In this document: positions 49,488-56,322 of the stretch, in pieces
Position numbering within the stretch: the stretch's first letter is position 1
Layout of the letters: every line of letters begins with the position of its first letter
Translations under genes and position numbers: made by a program
The notes under the pieces: model-generated
Seen by the model: only the letters and a program-made list of their open reading frames with translations
What the model was told of the DNA's origin: nothing
Databases searched by the model: none
Origin: Absicoccus intestinalis
GTDB taxonomy: Bacteria; Bacillota_I; Bacilli_A; Erysipelotrichales; Erysipelotrichaceae
Length of the DNA stretch: 56,322 nucleotides
NCBI RefSeq assembly: GCF_033971885.1
Contig: NZ_JALBUS010000014.1
Span: forward strand, 1-56,322
Direction: 5' to 3'

Positions 49488-52067
49488 ATGGATTATGAAC
49501 ATATGTCAGAGAGATTACAGAAAGTATTGATGGATGCTGCGAATGATGCTCAATCCAAACAACATCCAAGCGTGGATACGATTGATTTATTAGCCGCTAT
49601 TTTTAAAGATGATATTCTAGATGGCTTGTTTGAGCGTGTCGGTATCGATAAAAATAGAGCGTTAGAAATCATCGGTGAAGAAGAAGGTCATATTGCGTCA
49701 AGTCCGACACAGAATCTTAATTTTTCAACGACGGTTCAAAGATCTTTGGACAAGGCTGAAAAATGGGCAAACGCACATGATGAGACCTATTTGTCGGTGG
49801 CGAGTGTTTGGCTAGCTTTGATGTTTAATGAATCGTATATTTCAAAACGATTAGTGCGTGAATTTCATTTGAATGAAAAGGCTTGTCAAGAAGCAGAACT
49901 GCAACGTCGAAATGGTAAAAAATATGATTCACCGAATGCCGAAGATAATGTCGAAGCTTTAAAGAAATATGGCCGTGATCTGGTACAAGAAGTTCGTGAT
50001 GGAAAGATCGATCCTATTATTGGTCGTGATGATGAGATTCGTCGAGTGATGCAGATCTTGTCGCGTAAGACAAAAAATAATCCAGTTTTGATTGGTGAGC
50101 CGGGTGTAGGTAAGACCGCTGTTGTTGAAGGATTGGCTTGGCGTATCATGAAAGGGGACGTACCCGAATCTTTAAAAGATAAACGATTGATCGAATTGGA
50201 TATGGGATCATTGATTGCAGGTGCTAAATATCGTGGCGAATTTGAGGAACGATTAAAATCCATTTTGGATGAAGTGAAAAAGAGCAATGGTCAGATCCTA
50301 TTATTTATTGATGAGATTCACAATTTAGTAGGCGCTGGTAAAACAGAAGGTTCTATGGATGCAGCCAATTTGTTGAAACCCATGTTAGCACGTGGTGAGT
50401 TGCATTGTATTGGTGCGACAACATTTGATGAATATCGGAAATATATTGAAAAAGATGCGGCTTTGGAACGTCGTTTCCAACGTGTCATGGTACAAGAACC
50501 AAGTGTTCAAGATACCATTAGTATCTTACGTGGTTTGAAAGATCGTTTTGAAAGTTTCCATGGTGTTAAAATTAAAGATGAAGCATTGATCAGTGCAGCT
50601 ACATTATCGGATCGTTATATTACCGATCGTTTCTTACCAGATAAAGCCATCGATTTAGTGGATGAGGCTTGTGCAACTTTGAAGGTAGAAATGGAAAGTA
50701 TGCCACAAGAGTTGGATGAGTTAGAGCGTAAGATCTTACAGCTGCAAATTGAAAAGACATCACTGCAGAAAGAAACGGATAAAAAAGCCATCGAACGTCG
50801 TGATGAAATTGAAGAGGAATTGGGTCAATTGAAGGCGCAACGAGATGCTATGCGTTCAAAATGGGAAGATGAAAAAGAAGCCTTGGCCAATTCCCAAGAA
50901 GACAAAAAGGCGTTGGAAAAAGCTCGTTTGGATTTGCAACAAGCGCAAAACGATGCTCGTTATGAAGAGGCAGCTCGTCTTCAATATGGTGTCATTCCTG
51001 AATTAGAGAAAAAGATCCAAAAAGCCGATAATCTGAAAAAGGATGATAACGCATTGATCCAAGAAACGGTGGATGAAGAAATGATCGCAAAAATCGTTTC
51101 GAAATGGACGGGTGTTGAAGTCAGCCGTTTGGTCGAATCGGAACGTAAGAAATTGTTACGATTAAAGGATAATCTATCCAAACGTGTTGTTGGTCAGGAC
51201 GAAGCGTTAGAGTTGGTTACGGATGCCATTTTGCGTAGTAAAGCGCAAATTCAAGATGAGAGTCGTCCAATTGGATCATTCATGTTCTTAGGTCCTACGG
51301 GTGTAGGTAAGACGGAAGTTGCCAAAGCTTTGGCGGAACAATTGTTTGATGATGAACGTCACATTGTCCGTATCGACATGTCTGAATATATGGAGAAGCA
51401 CAGTGTCTCCCGTTTGATTGGTGCGCCTCCTGGATATGTGGGCTATGATGAAGGTGGACAATTAACGGAGGCTGTTCGTCGAAATCCATACAGTATTGTT
51501 TTATTTGATGAGATTGAAAAAGCCCATCCCGATGTATTCAATGTCTTGTTGCAAGTATTGGATGATGGTCGAATCACAGATTCCAAAGGTGTAACGGTAG
51601 ACTTTAAGAATACGATCATTATTATGACAAGTAATTTGGGTAGTCAATATGCGTTTGAAAATATCAGCAATGAAGAGCGTCGAGATAAATATTTGAATGA
51701 AGTCAAACGTCATTTTAAACCAGAATTCATCAATCGTATTGATGAAATTGTGGTATTTAATGCTTTGGACGAAAGTGCTTTCATCCAGATTGCTCATAAA
51801 TTTATGAATGAATTGTCTCATCGTTTATCCGAACGAGATATTCACTTAGAAGTAAGTGATGCTGTTTATCAACAAATTGCGAAAATGGGTGTCGATCCCG
51901 TATTTGGCGCTCGTCCAATGAAGCGATATATTCAACGACAAATTGAGACACAGATTGCGAAAAAGATCATTGAAACCGGTACGATCAAAGATGCGACCAT
52001 TCAAGTTGATTATGTAGATGGTCAATATCAAATTGCGGTACAAGGTGTTTCAAAAATGACGGCGTAA
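49488..52067 (+). CDS. clpB: ATP-dependent disaggregase ClpB
   Basis: An 859-aa Hsp100 chaperone that pulls proteins out of aggregates with DnaK. The N-domain (1-145) is followed by NBD1 with GEPGVGKTAVVEG and YRGEFEERLKSIL. The coiled middle domain (about 400-530, ELERKILQLQIEKTSLQKE) binds DnaK. NBD2 has GPTGVGKTEVAKALAE and the C-terminal arginine-finger region GARPMKRYIQR. There is no IGF/IGL ClpP loop, which supports ClpB over ClpC or ClpA. AAAGGAGG upstream of ATG 49488. Controlled by CIRCE. Confidence 0.94.
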   Translation: MDYEHMSERLQKVLMDAANDAQSKQHPSVDTIDLLAAIFKDDILDGLFERVGIDKNRALEIIGEEEGHIASSPTQNLNFSTTVQRSLDKAEKWANAHDETYLSVASVWLALMFNESYISKRLVREFHLNEKACQEAELQRRNGKKYDSPNAEDNVEALKKYGRDLVQEVRDGKIDPIIGRDDEIRRVMQILSRKTKNNPVLIGEPGVGKTAVVEGLAWRIMKGDVPESLKDKRLIELDMGSLIAGAKYRGEFEERLKSILDEVKKSNGQILLFIDEIHNLVGAGKTEGSMDAANLLKPMLARGELHCIGATTFDEYRKYIEKDAALERRFQRVMVQEPSVQDTISILRGLKDRFESFHGVKIKDEALISAATLSDRYITDRFLPDKAIDLVDEACATLKVEMESMPQELDELERKILQLQIEKTSLQKETDKKAIERRDEIEEELGQLKAQRDAMRSKWEDEKEALANSQEDKKALEKARLDLQQAQNDARYEEAARLQYGVIPELEKKIQKADNLKKDDNALIQETVDEEMIAKIVSKWTGVEVSRLVESERKKLLRLKDNLSKRVVGQDEALELVTDAILRSKAQIQDESRPIGSFMFLGPTGVGKTEVAKALAEQLFDDERHIVRIDMSEYMEKHSVSRLIGAPPGYVGYDEGGQLTEAVRRNPYSIVLFDEIEKAHPDVFNVLLQVLDDGRITDSKGVTVDFKNTIIIMTSNLGSQYAFENISNEERRDKYLNEVKRHFKPEFINRIDEIVVFNALDESAFIQIAHKFMNELSHRLSERDIHLEVSDAVYQQIAKMGVDPVFGARPMKRYIQRQIETQIAKKIIETGTIKDATIQVDYVDGQYQIAVQGVSKMTA

Positions 52068-52088
52068 ACAAAACGTTTACGCCTTTTT
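52061..52088 (+). terminator. Terminator of clpB
   Basis: GGCGTAAAC-AAAAC-GTTTACGCC plus five T residues, overlapping the clpB stop codon. Confidence 0.88.
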
Positions 52089-52124
52089 AGCGTATAATAT
52101 AAATAATGAAAAGGAAGTGTTTGT

Positions 52125-52853
52125 ATGACAGATATTGAGCAATTGCATCAATGGATCGATGACTCAAATGATATTGTATTTTTTGGTGGTGCTGGTGTTT
52201 CAACCGAAAGTAATATTCCGGATTTTCGCAGTGATAATGGTTTATATAAAAAACAATATCGTTATCCAGCAGAACAGATGATCAGTCATTCTTTTTTTCT
52301 TTCCAATCCAGAAGAATTTTATGAATTTTATTTTAATCAAATGATTTTTCCAGATGCACAGCCAAATGCAGCCCATAAAGCCTTGGCCCAAGTGGAAAAA
52401 AGAGGAAAATTAAAGGCAGTCGTCACGCAGAATATTGATGGTTTACATCAAAAGGCGGGATCCAAAGTGGTGTATGAATTGCATGGATCGGTCTTAAAAA
52501 ATACTTGTATGCATTGTCATGCTCATTATGATTTAGAGCAAACGATGGCTGCACGGGATGATAAGGGCATTCCTCGTTGCCCAAAGTGCGGTCATATCAT
52601 CAAACCAGATGTTGTTTTATATGAAGAAGGATTGGATGAAAGAACAATCTATGCTGCGGTGGATGCCATTGAAAAGGCGGATCTACTGATTGTTGGGGGA
52701 ACCAGTTTAGTGGTTTATCCGGCTGCTGGATTGATTCGTTATTTTCATGGCAAGCATTTGGTCTTAATTAATCGGGATGTTACACCAATGGATGATCAAG
52801 CGGATCTTGTTATTCATGATTCCATTGGCAAAATATTGTCGAATGTGATTTGA
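52125..52853 (+). CDS. NAD-dependent protein deacylase (sirtuin)
   Basis: A 242-aa Sir2-family enzyme that removes acyl groups from lysine at the cost of NAD. Motifs: GGAGVSTESNIPDFRS, TQNIDGLHQKAG, the catalytic His in ELHGSVLKNTC, four zinc cysteines (CMHCHAHY and CPKCGH) and VGGTSLVVYPAAG. Length is that of bacterial CobB/SrtN types. AAGGAAG upstream; a TATAAT lies in the short gap after the clpB terminator. Confidence 0.94.
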   Translation: MTDIEQLHQWIDDSNDIVFFGGAGVSTESNIPDFRSDNGLYKKQYRYPAEQMISHSFFLSNPEEFYEFYFNQMIFPDAQPNAAHKALAQVEKRGKLKAVVTQNIDGLHQKAGSKVVYELHGSVLKNTCMHCHAHYDLEQTMAARDDKGIPRCPKCGHIIKPDVVLYEEGLDERTIYAAVDAIEKADLLIVGGTSLVVYPAAGLIRYFHGKHLVLINRDVTPMDDQADLVIHDSIGKILSNVI

Positions 52854-52859
52854 TTCTGT

Positions 52860-52888
52860 TTGACATAGCCACTTTATTTGTGTAGAAT
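52860..52888 (+). promoter_or_regulatory. Promoter of tRNA-Ser
   Basis: TTGACA (52860-52865), a 17-bp spacer and TAGAAT (52883-52888). The region 52867-52897 is also a long inverted repeat (AGCCACTTTATT/AATAAAGTGGCT). Confidence 0.75.
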
Positions 52889-52899
52889 AAAGTGGCTAT

Positions 52900-52988
52900 G
52901 GAGCCGTATCGAAGTGGTCATAACGGGCCCGATTGGAATTCGGGTAGGCTTAACGGCCCCGAGGGTTCGAATCCCTCCGGCTCCGCCA
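52900..52988 (+). tRNA. tRNA-Ser (anticodon GGA)
   Basis: An 89-nt class II tRNA reading UCC/UCU codons. Acceptor arms GGAGCCG and CGGCTCC, anticodon stem CCCGA/TCGGG around loop TTGGAAT (anticodon GGA, 52935-52937), a long variable arm, GGTTCGAATCC T-arm, discriminator G and encoded CCA. Confidence 0.95.
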
Positions 52989-52991
52989 GAT

Positions 52992-53021
52992 TTGACAAAT
53001 AAGCCGATTTTAAGGTATTAT
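52992..53021 (+). promoter_or_regulatory. Promoter upstream of the trefoil/3D protein
   Basis: TTGACA (52992-52997), an 18-bp spacer and TATTAT (53016-53021). A start of transcription near 53028 would be followed at once by the hairpin at 53033. Confidence 0.55.
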
Positions 53022-53032
53022 CATACACATGG

Positions 53033-53061
53033 AAACTGAATGGTCATCATTCAGTTTTTTT
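53033..53061 (+). terminator. Terminator or attenuator after tRNA-Ser
   Basis: AAACTGAATG-GTCAT-CATTCAGTTT, a perfect 10-bp stem, then T residues. It ends 21 bp before the next gene. Confidence 0.8.
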
Positions 53062-53082
53062 ATGTATGGAAAGGATACCTTT

Positions 53083-53844
53083 ATGAATACTAAAAATATA
53101 CGAATGATCACATGGTTTGTGATGTGTTTCATCTGCTTTTTTTCGCAAGTTTCTATTGTTTCGGCAAAAGATGTTTTACCTTCTGGTTCCTATCAAATCA
53201 GTCATATTTCCAATGATGTATTGATGATGAATCAAAATATACAATTATCCACGCTTGATAATGGTAATTCGCAAAAATGGGATATCATCAATCGTGGAGA
53301 TGGAACTTTCTTGATCAAAAATCAAGCGAGTCAACAAGTACTAACGTATACAAAGAAGAATGTGCAAATGAAAGAAGCGGATGATTCAAAGAAACAACAA
53401 TGGATCATTGAAAAAGTCGATGGTCATTATCAAGTGACGAGTCAAGCCAATAAGAAATATACACTTGGAGTCAATGGTCAGACAGTATGTGCCATGAAAG
53501 CAGAAAAAGCGGAATGGAACATAGAAGCAACAACGACTTGGACGGGGCCGGTATTAAGTGCAAGTGCTGGTTCAATCGAAGGACCATCTGGAAAAGAAAC
53601 ATATTATAATTTAGATATGTCCGGGGTTGTGGCAAATTTAAAGGCTCATGGTGTACAAGGGGACTATTGGGAAAGAGCAGATGGTGCTAAAATGTATGGG
53701 GCATATGTGATGGTGGCAGCCCATTTAGGCATCCGACCCTATGGTACATTGATCCCAACTTCTTTAGGAATGGGCATTGTATGTGATACTGGATCGTTTG
53801 CACAAAACAATGCCACACAATTAGATGTTGCCACAAATTGGTAG
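53083..53844 (+). CDS. Secreted protein with ricin-like trefoil and 3D-like domain
   Basis: A 253-aa exported protein. Signal peptide 1-28 ends VSIVSAKD. Residues 30-150 have the QxW-type repeats of a ricin B-like beta-trefoil (NGNSQKWDIINRGDGTFLIKNQ, KKQQWIIEKVDGHYQVTSQANKKYTLGV), a carbohydrate-binding fold. The last 70 residues (MYGAYVMVAAHLGIRPYGTLIPTSLGMGIVCDTGSF) resemble the 3D/double-psi barrel seen in cell-wall lytic or resuscitation factors. ATG 53083 has AAAGGA seven bases upstream. Likely acts at the cell surface. Confidence 0.72.
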   Translation: MNTKNIRMITWFVMCFICFFSQVSIVSAKDVLPSGSYQISHISNDVLMMNQNIQLSTLDNGNSQKWDIINRGDGTFLIKNQASQQVLTYTKKNVQMKEADDSKKQQWIIEKVDGHYQVTSQANKKYTLGVNGQTVCAMKAEKAEWNIEATTTWTGPVLSASAGSIEGPSGKETYYNLDMSGVVANLKAHGVQGDYWERADGAKMYGAYVMVAAHLGIRPYGTLIPTSLGMGIVCDTGSFAQNNATQLDVATNW

Positions 53845-53854
53845 GTGAAAAAAT

Positions 53855-54532
53855 ATGGAAATCAATATTTTAGAATGTATTGAAGGGGCAAAACAAGCCC
53901 AGGGATTAACAGTCATCATTGATGTATTTCGTGCGTTTAGTTTGGAGTGTTATTTGTTTCATCAAGGAGCCAAACGCATTATTCCCATTGGCAATCTAAA
54001 TCAAGCTTTTGCCTTAAAAGCAGAACATCCCGATTGGTGTTTATTTGGTGAACGAAAAGGGGCAAAAGTGGATGGATGTGATTTTGGAAATTCGCCAAAT
54101 GAGATTGCTCATCTTGATTTTTCAAATAAAACGATCATTCATACAACTTCAGCAGGAACACAGGGTATTGTGAATGCGAAGGGTGCGGATGAAATTGTAA
54201 CGGCATCGTTGGTGAATGCCAAAGCAGTGGCAAGGTATATCCAGCAAAAGAATCCAGATCTTGTTTCGATTGTTGCGATGGGAAATCAAGGTGTTTGTCG
54301 TGCTGATGAAGATCTGTTATGTGCTCAGTATATTAAAGCATTGTTAGAAAGAAAAGAATTTAGGATCGATCAGGAAGTAGAAGCGTTGAAAAAGGGAGCG
54401 GGTGCTAAATTTTTTGATCCCACAAATCTTATTTTTCCCGAAGCTGATTTCGCATTGTGTACAAATGTTGATCATTTTGACTTTGTGATCCAAGTGACAA
54501 AAAATGGAAATCGAGCATACAGGATTCAATAA
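53855..54532 (+). CDS. ComB-like 2-phosphosulfolactate phosphatase family protein
   Basis: A 225-aa protein with the ComB fold signatures VIIDVFRAFSLECYLF, LFGERKGAKVDGCDFGNSPNEI, HTTSAGTQGIVNA and VAMGNQGVCRADEDLLCAQYI. The named enzyme makes sulfolactate in coenzyme M synthesis, but in bacteria without that pathway the true substrate of such homologues is unknown. GGTGAAAAAAT precedes ATG. It follows the trefoil protein by 10 bp. Confidence 0.82.
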   Translation: MEINILECIEGAKQAQGLTVIIDVFRAFSLECYLFHQGAKRIIPIGNLNQAFALKAEHPDWCLFGERKGAKVDGCDFGNSPNEIAHLDFSNKTIIHTTSAGTQGIVNAKGADEIVTASLVNAKAVARYIQQKNPDLVSIVAMGNQGVCRADEDLLCAQYIKALLERKEFRIDQEVEALKKGAGAKFFDPTNLIFPEADFALCTNVDHFDFVIQVTKNGNRAYRIQ

Positions 54533-54649
54533 GGAAATCTTTGTTGACAAAAGAGTGACATTCTTGCATTTTCAAATAAAATAACATAAACTTTCTTGTA
54601 GATAGACATTGTTCTTTTTCGAATCATTTGCATGTGTGTGGCCGCAAAA

Positions 54650-54678
54650 TTGAGGTCTATTTTTTATGTTGCTATGAT
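54650..54678 (+). promoter_or_regulatory. Promoter of the membrane/TPR gene
   Basis: TTGAGG (54650-54655), a 17-bp spacer and TATGAT (54673-54678). The 256-bp gap holds no gene. Confidence 0.55.
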
Positions 54679-54742
54679 AAAAAGTATGGGGAATCCTCGA
54701 ATCTTAAAAAGTGATGAGTCTATGTTCATGCATGTGTATTTA

Positions 54743-54766
54743 AGGATTTATTTATGAATAAATCCT
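54743..54766 (+). other. Leader hairpin before the membrane/TPR gene
   Basis: AGGATTTATT-TATG-AATAAATCCT, perfect 10-bp stem with four-base loop and no T run, 22 bp before the start codon. It could stabilise the mRNA or affect translation. Confidence 0.5.
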
Positions 54767-54788
54767 ATATCATACAGTTGGAGGTTCT

Positions 54789-56042
54789 ATGTGGAGATAT
54801 CGTTGTAAATCGCATTTGATCAGTATGTTGATTGGCTTTGCGGTGGGGTGTTTGATTGCTTATATATCTGTCAATCAACATATGGATGTGTATATGTCTT
54901 TATATCCGAGTGAAGTCATTTCCTATATTCAAAAAAATCAACTATTTTTTTATGCGATGAGTGGATTGTCCATTGCCGGTATCGTTAATATTATTCGATT
55001 AATGGAACTTGTAGGTGAGAAATGGAATATTTCACCATTTATTATCATCATGTTAATGATATTTGTGCCTGAAGTATTTTTATATATTGGTATTGCATTA
55101 GTCATTCCTGTAGTGATCGTTTGCTTGGTTGGCATGATCCAACTCAAGCTTGGCAAGACGGGTGATTTTACTTCTGGGGTATTAACGCCCGATCAGGAAT
55201 TGGTTCGTATGTATACATTGCGACATCCATTAAAAATGGAAGTCAAAGAATTAGCTGAAACTTGTCGAAAGACTTCACAAAAAATTCAGATGGTTTATAC
55301 ATTGGGATTGATTGCCGTAATTTGTGTGATTTTCTTAGTCAGCAATATTTGGATATTGATCATTGGCTTTTTGATTTTTTTGTTTTCTTTCAATATCCTA
55401 TCACGTTACCGGGCTTCGAATATCGTACCTATTATTTCTTTGTTGTATGATCAATGTGATCCAGAATCATGTGCATCTGCTATCATCCTATTTTCAACAA
55501 GAGGAAAAAAGGTTCATTTACAGATGCATACCATATTAGCGCAATGTTTGATCTATATGGATGAGCCGGAACTTGCCCAAGATGTATTAACGCGATTTCC
55601 GAAAAAAGATAAAATGAGCATCATTCAATATTGGACATTGATGGCTTATATTTATTATTTATTAAAAGATGAGCATTCCATTGAGCGATGCAAAGAAGAA
55701 TTGAAAAAAGCGACGCAACGAACAGCTTTTTCCAGTGTGATCACAACAAGCGACGAAATGGCTTCGATCCAGAATAAAATTGATTTGATGAATGGTGAAT
55801 TAAATACTTGTCGAAAATATTATTTAAAAAAGCTACAAACTGCTCAAGTGACTTGCCAACAAGTAGATGCCAGTTATTATATTGGATTGATTTCATTTGT
55901 TGAAAAAGATTATCCATTGGCCGATGTATATTTTAAACGTGTTGTTGCCATGGGAAATAAGATGTGTTTTGTATCCAAGGCACAGGGATATTTAGAAAAA
56001 TTATCAAAAATGAATATTGATCCAGCTGAAGAACAAGTGTAA
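54789..56042 (+). CDS. Polytopic membrane protein with TPR-like C-terminal domain
   Basis: A 417-aa protein of unknown function. Five or six hydrophobic helices lie within residues 10-205, in two groups split by a cytoplasmic stretch at about 125-172. The C-terminal 200 residues are helical and look like degenerate tetratricopeptide repeats (LAQCLIYMDEPELAQDVLTRFPKKDKMSIIQYWTLMAYIYYLLKDEHSIERCKEEL, YYIGLISFVEKDYPLADVYFKRVVAMG). Such proteins often scaffold envelope complexes. GGAGG precedes ATG. Its own promoter is likely at 54650. Confidence 0.75.
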   Translation: MWRYRCKSHLISMLIGFAVGCLIAYISVNQHMDVYMSLYPSEVISYIQKNQLFFYAMSGLSIAGIVNIIRLMELVGEKWNISPFIIIMLMIFVPEVFLYIGIALVIPVVIVCLVGMIQLKLGKTGDFTSGVLTPDQELVRMYTLRHPLKMEVKELAETCRKTSQKIQMVYTLGLIAVICVIFLVSNIWILIIGFLIFLFSFNILSRYRASNIVPIISLLYDQCDPESCASAIILFSTRGKKVHLQMHTILAQCLIYMDEPELAQDVLTRFPKKDKMSIIQYWTLMAYIYYLLKDEHSIERCKEELKKATQRTAFSSVITTSDEMASIQNKIDLMNGELNTCRKYYLKKLQTAQVTCQQVDASYYIGLISFVEKDYPLADVYFKRVVAMGNKMCFVSKAQGYLEKLSKMNIDPAEEQV

Positions 56043-56046
56043 AGAA

Positions 56047-56084
56047 AAGACCTACCTATTCTCACTATAGGGTAGGTCTTTTTG
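56047..56084. terminator. Bidirectional terminator
   Basis: AAAGACCTACC and GGTAGGTCTTT are inverted around a 14-base loop, with T residues on the plus side and A-rich sequence that serves the minus strand. It separates the convergent genes. Confidence 0.82.
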
Positions 56085-56196
56085 CATAAGATACAGAACA
56101 ATATTTAATGTGATGGATGCCAACGATTCCGTAAAAGCAGTCATGTGACCAATACCAGTATAGGTCAGCAAACAAATAATAAAAGTTGTCCCAAGC
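56052..56196 (-). pseudogene. C-terminal remnant of a membrane protein cut by the IS
   Basis: From the IS end leftwards the minus strand encodes about 47 residues (LGTTFIICLLTYTGIGHMTAFTESLASITLNIVLYLMQKD ...) and stops at 56052. One or two transmembrane helices are visible. The upstream part of the gene is missing because the IS sits in it. The family was not recognised; a transporter is likely. Confidence 0.55.
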
Positions 56197-56322
56197 TGAT
56201 ATGATCCCCTAAAAGTAGACAGTACAAATACACAAAATGTACTGCCCTGCTTTTGGGGGATTTTATTATGGGACGAAAAGCCAAATATACATTTGAACAA
56301 AAGCTACAAGCTGTATTGGATT
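56197..56322 (+). mobile_element. IS3-family element, right-end fragment of the contig
   Basis: The same terminal sequence as 1-127 in inverted orientation, running out of the window. It interrupts the minus-strand membrane gene. Confidence 0.8.
56268..56322 (+). CDS. IS3-family transposase OrfA, N-terminal fragment
   Basis: ATG at 56268, encoding MGRKAKYTFEQKLQAVLD, identical to the copy at the left end. Partial at the window edge. Confidence 0.75.
   Translation, partial: MGRKAKYTFEQKLQAVLD

Noticed and set aside
52867..52897. Long inverted repeat before tRNA-Ser as a terminator of the sirtuin gene
   Set aside because: It overlaps the -10 and spacer of the tRNA promoter and has no T run, so promoter function is the better reading; a termination role remains possible but weak.
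1..56322. A 56-kb composite transposon bounded by the inverted IS ends
   Set aside because: The identical cut at 127 bp points to an assembly break. The content is ordinary chromosome plus a prophage at a tRNA.

Overview
The window looks like one complete assembly contig from a low-GC Gram-positive bacterium. It is Bacillota for certain and probably class Erysipelotrichia. This is judged from protein style (RecD2, MnmA, FMN hydroxy-acid dehydrogenase, flavodiiron protein, CIRCE-controlled ClpB, sirtuin) and from strong AAGGAGG ribosome binding sites. No 16S gene is present, so the class is an inference. Both ends lie in the same 127-bp end of an IS3-family element, in inverted orientation, where the assembly appears to have broken.

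Host left flank (128-4867): recD2 and mnmA on the minus strand, tRNA-Leu(CAA), a single-pass membrane protein, and tRNA-Thr(CGT). A 37.5-kb siphovirus prophage sits in the 3' end of tRNA-Thr, between 18-bp att repeats at 4851-4868 and 42337-42354. Host right flank (42355-56196): proC, a Wzy/O-antigen-ligase-like membrane protein, an M23 peptidase, an RsmF-type rRNA methyltransferase, a hydroxy-acid dehydrogenase, a flavodiiron protein, clpB, a sirtuin, tRNA-Ser(GGA), a secreted trefoil/3D-like protein, a ComB-like phosphatase and a membrane/TPR protein.

The prophage reads as follows. The left lysogeny arm (minus strand) has integrase, an unknown cargo gene and a CI-like repressor. It is divergent from a Cro-like gene, with palindromic operators between them. 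The early region has YqaJ exonuclease, RecT, RusA, a DnaD-like initiator with an iteron origin behind it, a G39P-like helicase loader, SSB and many small genes. An ArpU/RinA-like regulator is followed by a late promoter region with paired inverted repeats. Then come terS, terL, the SPP1-like portal, a MuF protein, a Prp-type cysteine protease, scaffold, capsid, connectors, tail tube, frameshifted tail chaperones, tape measure, Dit, Tal, a fibre, holin-like genes and an amidase. The right end carries a P-loop protein, a region of small transcripts, and a minus-strand HTH/partner pair.

The most striking points are these. (1) terL is split by an 865-nt group I intron encoding an HNH endonuclease; its P1 and P10 pairings can be read directly and fix both splice sites. 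(2) The last fibre gene has a second, silent C-terminus in the opposite orientation inside a 463-bp segment bounded by perfect 23-bp inverted repeats. Flipping it gives an in-frame alternative receptor-binding tip. (3) The phage encodes its own Prp-like protease, and scaffold, capsid and tail-tube proteins all start with an L27-like LQ(L/I)FA leader. (4) A 147-nt imperfect palindrome upstream of yqaJ folds into a long stem whose inner hairpin loop displays an anti-Shine-Dalgarno sequence. (5) The MuF protein carries a C-terminal HEYGH zincin domain. All functional statements rest on reading motifs by eye; no database search was possible.
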